From the NCBI GenBank assembly GCA_964425195.1, contig CAYRLG010000007.1, forward strand, positions 62,001 to 126,000: a stretch of 64,000 nucleotides of DNA, written 5' to 3'. A program made the position numbers and the translations under genes. Positions 37,990 through 46,214 of the stretch are shown here, one piece after another (the first letter of the stretch is position 1; each line of letters begins with the position of its first letter). A model generated the notes under the pieces. That model did no database searches. It had not been told where the DNA came from and saw nothing but the letters and a program-made list of their open reading frames with translations. Origin of the DNA: Desulfamplus sp964425195. GTDB lineage: Bacteria; Desulfobacterota; Desulfobacteria; Desulfobacterales; Desulfobacteraceae.

Positions 37990-39348
37990 GTGAAAAGTAC
38001 TAACAACAAATATATATTATATATATGTTTATCAACTCTTTTATTTATTATATATGAGGTTCTTTTTCCAACCCGATCAGCCAGCTCTTCTGATCGGGTT
38101 TTTTATTTTTTGTCTCACTCTAAGCTATCTATTAATAACTTAGATGACTCAGTTAATATGGCAGGAGATAGTAACTCCTGGATAGACATTATTGAGTTAA
38201 GTGACATTAACTCTTTGTCTTTAGGAAAAGGTGTTGTTATTGCAATTATTGACTCTGGTGTAGATATTAATAATCCAATTTTTAACACTGCTCTCTATAA
38301 AGGTTGGAATTTTGGTGATAATAGTGATTCTATAATGGATAAAAATGGTCATGGCAGCAGCGTTGCTGGAATAGTTCTAAAGTGTGTGCCTGATGCAAAA
38401 CTTATGATTTTAAAAGTCAATAGTGGAAGTTCCAAAACATTTCATACAGAATCTGTGGTTAATGCTATCTATTATGCTGTAGAAAATGGAGCAGATGTTA
38501 TAAATATGAGTTTAAGTATTGCAAATGAGAGCACTGCTTTGAAAAATGCAATAAATTATGCTATTGACAGAAAAATTATAGTTGTAAGTGCTGCTGGAAA
38601 TAACCCGTCTGCTATCTCATTTCCGGGTTCGATGGAAGAGCTAATAACAGTTGGGGCAGCAACTCCTAATGCTATTTTATGGAACTCTCCGGTTGGTTTA
38701 GCTATTGATATAACAGCACCTGGTAAATATGTTGAGACCATTGGTCTTGCTGGAGAGACTGTCTTTGTAACAGGTACATCTTTTTCTACTCCAATGGTGT
38801 CCGGAGCTATTGCTGCACTAATTGGAATGAATCCATATTTGAAGCCATTAACAATTGAATCGCTTTTATTTCAAACTGCAAGAGATGTTGGAGAAAATGG
38901 AAAAGATGAACAATTTGGTTGGGGTGTTATGAGTGGAAGTGGAATAAAAAAATTATCATCTCCTTCTATTAATCTTAATAAAACAACTACTGGTAAATTT
39001 AACGTTTCATGCTATCTACCTCCAACTGATATTTATGCAGATATCTATATTGTGCTTGTAAAAAATAGAGACGTGTCCGATGCTATTGAAATAGATAAAG
39101 AATATATATGGTGGCTTGATAGTTATGGTATATGGAGAGGTCATAAAGATGGAGGTGCTTTATCAATTGCCTCATTGTACATTGATAGTAAAGGTATAGA
39201 TGTTTTACTGTTTAGCGATTCAGGCGGGGTATGGAAGAGCTTTTCTCCCTCTGAATTTGAGCATGGAAGTTATATGTGTGGAGTTGCTCTAATAAAAGAT
39301 TCTCGATTACTTGCTCCTATATTTTGGTCTAAAGCTATCTCTTTTTAA
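37990..39348 (+). CDS. S8-family (subtilisin-like) serine peptidase
   Basis: The 452 aa protein has a catalytic triad in order: Asp88 (IIDSGVD), His121 (GHGSSVAG) and Ser264 (GTSFSTPM), with oxyanion Asn204. Residues 8-26 form a hydrophobic signal or anchor. Little propeptide is visible (about residues 30-75). A C-terminal ~115-residue domain after the peptidase is not recognised. The start is a GTG 5 nt past the CAP stop, without a clear Shine-Dalgarno. A perfect terminator-like hairpin lies inside codons 27-41. The likely role is secreted or surface proteolysis. Confidence 0.87.
   Translation: MKSTNNKYILYICLSTLLFIIYEVLFPTRSASSSDRVFYFLSHSKLSINNLDDSVNMAGDSNSWIDIIELSDINSLSLGKGVVIAIIDSGVDINNPIFNTALYKGWNFGDNSDSIMDKNGHGSSVAGIVLKCVPDAKLMILKVNSGSSKTFHTESVVNAIYYAVENGADVINMSLSIANESTALKNAINYAIDRKIIVVSAAGNNPSAISFPGSMEELITVGAATPNAILWNSPVGLAIDITAPGKYVETIGLAGETVFVTGTSFSTPMVSGAIAALIGMNPYLKPLTIESLLFQTARDVGENGKDEQFGWGVMSGSGIKKLSSPSINLNKTTTGKFNVSCYLPPTDIYADIYIVLVKNRDVSDAIEIDKEYIWWLDSYGIWRGHKDGGALSIASLYIDSKGIDVLLFSDSGGVWKSFSPSEFEHGSYMCGVALIKDSRLLAPIFWSKAISF
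38070..38110 (+). terminator. Intrinsic-terminator hairpin inside the subtilase gene
   Basis: AACCCGATCAG (38070-38080) and CTGATCGGGTT (38090-38100) form a perfect 11 bp stem around a 9 nt loop, followed by a T-rich run to 38110. It lies 85 bp past the CAP stop and within the first 41 codons of the subtilase frame. It could end transcription after the CAP gene or act as a translation-dependent attenuator. Confidence 0.8.
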
Positions 39349-39400
39349 TATTGTGTTTAGAAATATAGGCAATCATAAAAATATAAAAGGATACAAGATA

Positions 39401-40384
39401 ATGAAAAAACAGATTAAAGTATATTTAGTTGCTATAGTGGCGACTTGCTTCGTTGAAGTTATATGGTCTCCTTTTTATGGTCTTAACTTTGCTGTTGCGG
39501 ACAAATCTATTTTCCCAATGGCATCCAAACTAAAAGATAATAACTATAGTGAGAAGAGAGCTATAGTTAATAATGTTGTAGGCAGTAATCAATCTGACGA
39601 TAAAAAAAAAATATCTTCTGTCACTCTTAAAACTGAAGATAAGATTCCTCCTATGATAGATAAGCATATATTTAGTCCTGAGCCAGATACTACTGCTGAT
39701 AATAGTTTAGTTACAACTCAAGTCGTTAATAATGTTGATAAAAGTAGTAATGATTTACAGCAAAACATTGATCTTCTTATGCAGAAGGCAAAAAAAGAGA
39801 TAGAGCTTACTGGCATAATCATCACTCCAAGCTCAAAAAAAGCAATGATACTTTATAAGGGAAAAGGATCAAAAAAACAGGAGGCTCAACTTTATGACGC
39901 AGGTTCTTCTATTGATGATTACTTGTTAAAAGAGGTTGCTCCTAATTATGTTATAATTGCTCAAAATAGTCAGGAGATAAAACTTGCACTATTTAAGGAG
40001 CGAACTAACCGTCCAGAACCTCCAAAGGAGGTTGTAAATCAAAGTAGTTCAAACAAAAATCCAGATGAAGAGGCTATTAATAAGGGTATTACTATAAAAA
40101 ATCCTCCTGATTTAAATCTACCCATTAAAGAGTCCTCTGATAATACACCTATGCCAATTCCTCAAAAAATGATAAATAGTAACTCTTCTTCTAACTCTTT
40201 TGAGAAAGCGATAGAGGATGGAAATATTCCTGATATTTCAAATCCTTTTATAAGAGCTATGCACGGTGCTGCAATGCAGGGAGAGAGCTCTGGCGACACA
40301 TTTAATATTAATAGTAGCACAGATGTAAATCCTTTTTTACAAGCTATCAAAAGAGCAAGGGAGAGGCAACAGAACCAACAGTAA
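39401..40384 (+). CDS. GspC-like type II secretion protein
   Basis: The 327 aa product has a single N-terminal membrane helix (about 6-25) and a linker with the phrase DKHIFSPEPD. A small beta domain (about 115-190: IELTGIIITPSSKKAMIL, then DDYLLKEVAPNYVIIA) follows the GspC HR-domain pattern. A Pro/Asn/Ser-rich tail replaces the usual PDZ region. The frame opens at 39311, but AAAGG 9 nt before the ATG at 39401 marks the start. GspC joins the inner-membrane platform to GspD, so finding it 9 kb from gspD behind exported-protein genes is unusual. PilP-like is the alternative. Confidence 0.62.
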   Translation: MKKQIKVYLVAIVATCFVEVIWSPFYGLNFAVADKSIFPMASKLKDNNYSEKRAIVNNVVGSNQSDDKKKISSVTLKTEDKIPPMIDKHIFSPEPDTTADNSLVTTQVVNNVDKSSNDLQQNIDLLMQKAKKEIELTGIIITPSSKKAMILYKGKGSKKQEAQLYDAGSSIDDYLLKEVAPNYVIIAQNSQEIKLALFKERTNRPEPPKEVVNQSSSNKNPDEEAINKGITIKNPPDLNLPIKESSDNTPMPIPQKMINSNSSSNSFEKAIEDGNIPDISNPFIRAMHGAAMQGESSGDTFNINSSTDVNPFLQAIKRARERQQNQQ

Positions 40385-40520
40385 AATTATAGTAATTTAA
40401 GCTCTTTACTATTTATCTCCTTGCAAAAAAGGAAAAAAGACTTAGAGTTGTAAACAGTATTTTTTGATGGAGAGTTTAAAGAGTAATAATAACCAACAAT
40501 TTATTAACAAAGGAAAAGCG

Positions 40521-41252
40521 ATGTTTACAAAAATAGAACCTTTAACACAAAATAACCACCAAGATATCAGATTTACCTCAACTTCAAACTACAATTTTGC
40601 TAAAAGCGTATCTAATGCACCTGTTGCATTTTCAGAGTTTATTCATGCTTCAAAGTATTATCCAATTGTATTTCTAAAAGGAAATACCCTACCAGTAGTT
40701 CTTCTCTCTTTAAACCGAGATCATAATAACTTTATAAATCAAGATGGTTCATGGAAAGTGCCTTATATTCCCGCATATTTTAGGCAATACCCTTTTATTC
40801 TTGTAAAAGCCGCCCCTTCTGAGGATTTACAGGATATCTCATCAAATGCAACTGAAAATCAGGATAGATATGTAGTATGTATAGATCGTGATGCTCCCCA
40901 TTTTGCATCTTCTCAAGGAGATATAATGTTTACTGCCAATGGTCAATTTACAGAGATGACCCAGAAGGCTGTTGAGTTTTTAAAGCTATATCAGCAAGAG
41001 ATGTCTGTAACTTCAGGTATTGTAAAAGTTATTGAAGATAAAGGAGTTCTTGTTGATAAACAGTTTAATGTAAATATGAATGGGCAAAATATTACTGTTG
41101 GTGGATTCAGAACCGTTGATATGCAAAAGCTCAATGCTCTTGATGATGCTGTGCTTGCAGATTGGGTACGTAAAGGAATTATGCCTCTTATTATCTCTCA
41201 CGTGAACTCTCTTTCTGGTATGCAGGTTTCAGATGTTCAGCAAAACGGTTAG
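40521..41252 (+). CDS. SapC-like protein associated with type I secretion
   Basis: The 243 aa protein resembles SapC of the Campylobacter S-layer secretion cluster and related proteins: it has HASKYYPIVF, LPVVLLSL and WKVPYIPAYFRQYPFI. No signal peptide. The frame opens at 40464, but AAAGGAAAAGCG before the ATG at 40521 gives the better start. It heads the block SapC, TolC-like, ABC exporter, HlyD-like, the same gene set as sapCDEF though in different order. Its biochemical role is not known. Confidence 0.75.
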   Translation: MFTKIEPLTQNNHQDIRFTSTSNYNFAKSVSNAPVAFSEFIHASKYYPIVFLKGNTLPVVLLSLNRDHNNFINQDGSWKVPYIPAYFRQYPFILVKAAPSEDLQDISSNATENQDRYVVCIDRDAPHFASSQGDIMFTANGQFTEMTQKAVEFLKLYQQEMSVTSGIVKVIEDKGVLVDKQFNVNMNGQNITVGGFRTVDMQKLNALDDAVLADWVRKGIMPLIISHVNSLSGMQVSDVQQNG

Positions 41253-41379
41253 CAAGTTTATAAGTTGCTATAGAAGAAGCTATATATGTATTACTATTTT
41301 TTTGCTCAATGAATTGTAATACAGCAATAATTATAGAGCAAAGCTGTTATCTGTATCTAAAGGAGAGGAGGATTTGCTT

Positions 41380-42735
41380 TTGAGTTTATCAAAACATCTA
41401 TTTTATGTTCTTAACTTTGTTGTCGTTATCATATTTGTATTGGCAGATATTTTGTTTCCAAATTATATTTTTGCAAGTGAGAAGGTTCTATCTCTCAATG
41501 ACTGCCTAAAAATTGGTTTAGAGAGCAACCCAAAACTTAAATCTGCTAACTTTATGGTTGACGCTGCTAAAGAGGAGATCAATGCTGCTAAGGCTGATTT
41601 TTTACCATCGGTAAGTGCTGGGGGTAATTATAATAATATAAATAGTATCGACTCATCTGGTCCTACAGACTCAGATTTCGTTGATCAACAAAATACAAAT
41701 TACAATATCGGTGTTTCTCAAATTATTTATGCTGGAAATCGTCTTGTAAATTCTCGAGATAGAGCTATTGAACGTAAAAAAATGTTTCTTGAGGAGAAGG
41801 CTTATACAAAGGCAGAACTTATCTATCAAATTAAGGTTGTATATTTTCAGCTTATGAAGGCAAAACAAGATGTGCAGGTTGGTATTGATACTGTAAAGCG
41901 TCTTGAAGCTGATGTTGCAGCAGCAAAAGCATTTTACGAAAAAGAGATGACTCCTTATGCTCAAGTTCTACAAGCAGAGGTTGATTTAGCTGACGCAAGG
42001 CAGCAGCTAAGTAAGATTAACAACACAGTTGATCGTAAAAAATCTGAGCTTTTTGTCCTTATGAACCAGCCATTTAACTCAGAGATAATCTTTTCTGGTT
42101 CTCTTGATTACTATCCTAAAGGATTTAACATGACTTCTAAGCAGTGTCTTGAGAACGCTATTGCCAGAAGACCAGATTTGAAGAGTTTATCTTACCAGAT
42201 ATCTATGACAGAAAAAGATATTAAGATTGCTGAAGGTAAATACCATCCGATTGTTAAGTTAAATGCTGGATACTATGATCAAGATAAAGATTATGATATT
42301 TCTGACTCTTCAGATCAACGGAACAAGTACTGGAGTGCTGGAGTAAATCTATCATGGAGTCTTTTTGATGGAGGAAGGGCATGGTATGAAAAGAGACGTT
42401 CCAAAATAGAGATGGATAGAATAAGAGAGCAGGTCAAAGATATTAAAAGTCGTCTTGAGGCGGGAATTGTTACAGCTTTAATGTCTCTTTCTGAAGCAGA
42501 GGATCGCATAAAAGCTACTTCAGAGAGTATGATTGCCTCAAAAGAGTATTATGAGATGGAGAATAAGCGATTTCAGGCTGGTATTGCTACAATTGCATCT
42601 GTATTAGATGCTCAGGTTCGTGTGACCAGAGCAGATGGTAGCTATAATCAGGCTTTATTGGATTATCAACTTGCCAGAGCTGAACTTGATTTCTGGACAG
42701 CAGCGGGAGTTGATGATGAATCGGTGTCGAATTAG
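41380..42735 (+). CDS. TolC-family outer-membrane channel of a type I secretion system
   Basis: The protein, about 451 aa, has a signal peptide (to about residue 30) and the internally duplicated TolC helical pattern: DCLKIGLESNPKLKSANFMVDAAK in the first half and CLENAIARRPDLKSLSYQISMTEKDI in the second. AGGAGAGGAGG lies 8 nt before the TTG at 41380, which I take as the start; a TTG at 41374 is in the same frame. It should form the outer-membrane duct for the ABC/HlyD pair downstream. Confidence 0.9.
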   Translation: MSLSKHLFYVLNFVVVIIFVLADILFPNYIFASEKVLSLNDCLKIGLESNPKLKSANFMVDAAKEEINAAKADFLPSVSAGGNYNNINSIDSSGPTDSDFVDQQNTNYNIGVSQIIYAGNRLVNSRDRAIERKKMFLEEKAYTKAELIYQIKVVYFQLMKAKQDVQVGIDTVKRLEADVAAAKAFYEKEMTPYAQVLQAEVDLADARQQLSKINNTVDRKKSELFVLMNQPFNSEIIFSGSLDYYPKGFNMTSKQCLENAIARRPDLKSLSYQISMTEKDIKIAEGKYHPIVKLNAGYYDQDKDYDISDSSDQRNKYWSAGVNLSWSLFDGGRAWYEKRRSKIEMDRIREQVKDIKSRLEAGIVTALMSLSEAEDRIKATSESMIASKEYYEMENKRFQAGIATIASVLDAQVRVTRADGSYNQALLDYQLARAELDFWTAAGVDDESVSN

Positions 42736-42833
42736 CTAAATAAGCTGTGCTTAAAGGAGTTTATGGTCTTACGCTACCCTATTGTAAGTGGTTACAGGGT
42801 TAAAAATTAACAGAGCATTATGCAAGGCGTATT

Positions 42834-44687
42834 ATGAATAAATTTATTGTAAAGTGGTTTAAATATTTTGTGTTTGCAGGTATTTTCAGTATGTTAATCA
42901 ATATATTGAGCCTGACATTTTCGGTTTATATGCTGGCAATCTACGATAGAGTGCTCAGCTCTTATAGTATGCCAACTTTGATGACAATCACTGTTGCTGC
43001 TATATTGGCACTGCTTGTTAATGCGGTGTTATTTTTTCTAAGATCAAGGCTTTTGGTCATGGCTGGAGTGGATATAGACAACTCTCTTTCAAGTCCTGTA
43101 TTTAAGGAGATGCTAAAGGATAGCTGTAGTATCCAAAAATCTGGATATTCAACAGGGTTAAGAGATGTAAATATTTTGCGAAACTACCTTGGTGGTAATG
43201 CTATATTTGCTCTGTTTGATATGCCTTGGATGCCTATATTCTTACTGTTTATTTATATGATTCACCCAATTATGGGAATGGTTGCTACTGGAGGCGTTGT
43301 AGTTGTGTTTCTTCTTGGTTTGAGTCAAGAGATGCTTACGAGAAAACGACTTGAGATGGCAAATAACATCAATAATGCTGCTGGTAACTTTACCTCTTTG
43401 TGTCTTAGAAACAGTGAATCTGTAGGTTCAATGGGTATGCTTGGCGGGGTCAATACAAGATGGAAATCTCTTAATAATCAGGTTATCACTCTTCAAACTA
43501 AGGCAAGTAATGCCGCTGGTGTACTACAAGCTATTTCCCAAAGTTTTAGAACTGGAATGCAGGTTATCATCTATGGTGTGGGTGCCTATCTTACACTTAG
43601 AAATGAGTGTACTCCGGGGGTAATGATAGCATCGTCAATTATAATGGGGAGGGCACTTGCTCCTGTTGATCAAGCTATGTCAACATGGAAGCAGACTCTT
43701 GAAGCTCGTTCTTCTTACAGGCGTCTTAATGAGTTGATAAAAAAAGCTGATACACGTACTCCTATGGCACTGCCTGATCCAGTCGGCAAATTGGATGTTG
43801 AGGCAGCCTCTCTTGTGGTAAATGGAAATTACCTTCTCAGAAATATTACATTTTCTTTAGCTCCAGGTGAGCTTATGGGACTTATTGGTCCAAGTGGTGC
43901 TGGCAAAACTACTTTAAGCCGTGTGATTCTTGGGATTTGGCCCTCAATGGGAGGTAAAGTTCGCCTTGATGGTTCTGATGTCTATGCGTGGGATCAAGAG
44001 CATCTTGGAAAGTTTATCGGATACCTTCCTCAAGATGTAGAGCTTTTTCCTGGTACAGTAAGTCAAAATATTGCCCGATTAGGAGAGGTTAATCCAGAAG
44101 CTGTTATTTTAGCTGCTAAAAAAGCAGGTGTACATGAACTTATTCAGCACTTCCCAAATGGGTATGACTCAATGATTGGAGGCGGACCGGGAAGCATCGT
44201 ACTCTCAGGTGGTCAAAGACAACGAGTAGCTCTTGCAAGAGCACTTTATGGTAACCCAAGAGTTGTTGTACTTGATGAACCTAATTCTAACCTTGATGAA
44301 GCCGGAGAAAAGGCTTTGATGCAAACAATTGCCATACTAAAGCATGAGAGAGTAACTACTATTATTGTTACACATAAACCATCTATACTACTCTCTGTGG
44401 ATAAGATTTTAGTAATGCAATATGGACAAGTCGCAAGGTTTGGCCCCCGCCACGAGATTCTCCAAATTGCGGGTCAGCCCCCAGCTCCCCCACAATCAGC
44501 ACCTCCTGTATCAACAGGTAGTTCTGGAGGCGGAGTTGTAAAGCCACTTGGTGGTGGAAATGGCAGTGGTGGAAATAATGGGGGAGGCAATGGTGCTGGA
44601 GGGAATAATACACAGGTCGGCTCTGGAAATAGCAATAAAACTGTAATCCCTCAGACAGGAGATATAAATAAAGGATTGGTGAACTGA
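42834..44687 (+). CDS. Type I secretion ABC transporter (PrtD/SapD family) with glycine-rich tail
   Basis: The 617 aa exporter has a membrane domain (about residues 10-300) and an ATPase domain (about 325-550) with Walker A GPSGAGKTT, signature LSGGQRQR and Walker B VVVLDEP. No C39 peptidase or CLD domain precedes it, as in PrtD. After the ATPase domain it has about 55 extra residues: Pro-rich, then Gly/Asn-rich. That tail is not part of the family core. It is separated by 1 bp from the HlyD-like gene. Confidence 0.93.
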   Translation: MNKFIVKWFKYFVFAGIFSMLINILSLTFSVYMLAIYDRVLSSYSMPTLMTITVAAILALLVNAVLFFLRSRLLVMAGVDIDNSLSSPVFKEMLKDSCSIQKSGYSTGLRDVNILRNYLGGNAIFALFDMPWMPIFLLFIYMIHPIMGMVATGGVVVVFLLGLSQEMLTRKRLEMANNINNAAGNFTSLCLRNSESVGSMGMLGGVNTRWKSLNNQVITLQTKASNAAGVLQAISQSFRTGMQVIIYGVGAYLTLRNECTPGVMIASSIIMGRALAPVDQAMSTWKQTLEARSSYRRLNELIKKADTRTPMALPDPVGKLDVEAASLVVNGNYLLRNITFSLAPGELMGLIGPSGAGKTTLSRVILGIWPSMGGKVRLDGSDVYAWDQEHLGKFIGYLPQDVELFPGTVSQNIARLGEVNPEAVILAAKKAGVHELIQHFPNGYDSMIGGGPGSIVLSGGQRQRVALARALYGNPRVVVLDEPNSNLDEAGEKALMQTIAILKHERVTTIIVTHKPSILLSVDKILVMQYGQVARFGPRHEILQIAGQPPAPPQSAPPVSTGSSGGGVVKPLGGGNGSGGNNGGGNGAGGNNTQVGSGNSNKTVIPQTGDINKGLVN

Positions 44688-44688
44688 T

Positions 44689-46077
44689 ATGACAACCGCT
44701 ACTCCATTAGCAAAAATTCCATTAATGAAAAGCAGTGCTTTGCTTAATAATTCAGTGTCATTACAACAAGATACATCAGAAAGCTATCAACCTAAACCTA
44801 ACAAGATTATTGTTGCTGGAATGTTGGTTATTTTGATCTTTTTCGTAGGGCTTGGAGGAGTTGCCGCTTATCTACCATTTAGTGGTGCAGTTATTGCCCC
44901 AGGTATTGTAAAGGTATCCCAAGAGAAAAAGACAGTTCAACACCTTGAGGGCGGTATAGTTAGTAAAATTTTCGTTAAAGAGGGTGATAAGGTTAATAAA
45001 GGAGATGTGCTTATAAAGTTAAAAAGCTCACAGGTAACATCGTCTGTGGCTCTGCTTAAAGGGCGTCTTGCATCAAAAATGATTGAAGCTGAGCGTCTTG
45101 AAGCACAAAGAGACCTTAGAAAGTCCTTTACAGCCCCTACTGACCTTCCTGATGATGTGCCTGATTTAGATAAAAAGGTTCTTGCAGAGACCAAGCTCTT
45201 TGAAAAGACAAAACTCTCTTTAGAGAGCCGTATCGCAAGCCTTGAAGCTCGTATCCGTCAGACCCAAGAGAAGATACAAGGTGCCCAAAATGAACTTAAA
45301 TCGAATCAAGATATAATTAGATTTTTTGAAGAGGAGATTCGAGCTAAAGCTCCTTTAGCCGAGGGACGCTATATGGATAAGGCACAACTTCTTACACTTA
45401 AACGTCAGCTTGCTATGCAAAAAGGAGAACAAGGACGACTTGAGCAGATTATATCTGAGTCTAAAGTTAGCATTGAAGAGATTAAGTTCTCTATTCTATC
45501 ATTGGAAAACGACTACCGGCAACAAGCAGCAACTGAGTTAAGCAAAGTAAAAGATGAGGTATTCCAGATAAGTATGCAACTTTCTCCTCAGTTAGATGCT
45601 GACGATAGGCTCTCCATAAGAGCTCCAGCAACTGGTGTGGTAATCAATTTAGCAATTCATTCTGAGGATGGAGGTGTCATCAGGTCTGGAGAGCCTCTTC
45701 TTGATATTGTTCCAGAAAATGCTGATCTTATTATTGAATCACACTTAAGGCAGGATATGATAACTAAAGTATATTTAGATCAGGAAACTAAAGTTCAACT
45801 TGCTGCTTTTAATCGTATCACCACTCCTCCAATGAAGGGGATTGTATCTTACATCTCTGCTGACAGCGTTGAGCAGAGACTTCCTACAGGTCAAGTAACA
45901 AGTGCGTATATTATCCATGTAAAAGTACCTAAAAGCGAACTCGACAAGCATGAGGTGTGGCTCTCTCCTGGTATGCCTGCAACATGCTTTATAGAGACAG
46001 AGCAGAGGACATTTCTACAATATCTTATGGAGCCAATTCTTCTAAATTTTGATCAATCTCTTAGAGAGACTTTATAG
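44689..46077 (+). CDS. Type I secretion membrane-fusion protein (HlyD/PrtE family)
   Basis: The 462 aa protein bridges the ABC exporter and the TolC-like channel. It has a cytoplasmic N-terminus (about 1-40), one membrane helix (about 42-62), a lipoyl half-motif (QHLEGGIVSKIFVKEGD), long coiled coils (about 140-300) and a beta-barrel part. The C-terminus matches HlyD-type proteins (LSPGMPATCFIETEQRTFLQYLMEPI). A hairpin terminator follows. Confidence 0.93.
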   Translation: MTTATPLAKIPLMKSSALLNNSVSLQQDTSESYQPKPNKIIVAGMLVILIFFVGLGGVAAYLPFSGAVIAPGIVKVSQEKKTVQHLEGGIVSKIFVKEGDKVNKGDVLIKLKSSQVTSSVALLKGRLASKMIEAERLEAQRDLRKSFTAPTDLPDDVPDLDKKVLAETKLFEKTKLSLESRIASLEARIRQTQEKIQGAQNELKSNQDIIRFFEEEIRAKAPLAEGRYMDKAQLLTLKRQLAMQKGEQGRLEQIISESKVSIEEIKFSILSLENDYRQQAATELSKVKDEVFQISMQLSPQLDADDRLSIRAPATGVVINLAIHSEDGGVIRSGEPLLDIVPENADLIIESHLRQDMITKVYLDQETKVQLAAFNRITTPPMKGIVSYISADSVEQRLPTGQVTSAYIIHVKVPKSELDKHEVWLSPGMPATCFIETEQRTFLQYLMEPILLNFDQSLRETL

Positions 46078-46136
46078 TAGTGATATTTTGTAACTCTACA
46101 GTAAAATCGCAATAGTAGCCACAATATAATATATAG

Positions 46137-46193
46137 AATAAACTGTAGTGAGAGTTTTTTTAAAAAATCTATCGCTACAGTTTATTATTTTTT
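46137..46193 (+). terminator. Intrinsic terminator between convergent operons
   Basis: A 15 bp stem (46137-46151 with 46172-46186, one G-U pair) is followed by a T-rich run to 46193. It ends the type I secretion operon. The opposite strand has fewer U residues, so it is less convincing for the convergent gene. Confidence 0.7.
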
Positions 46194-46214
46194 AAATTGT
46201 TTTTATTTAAATTT

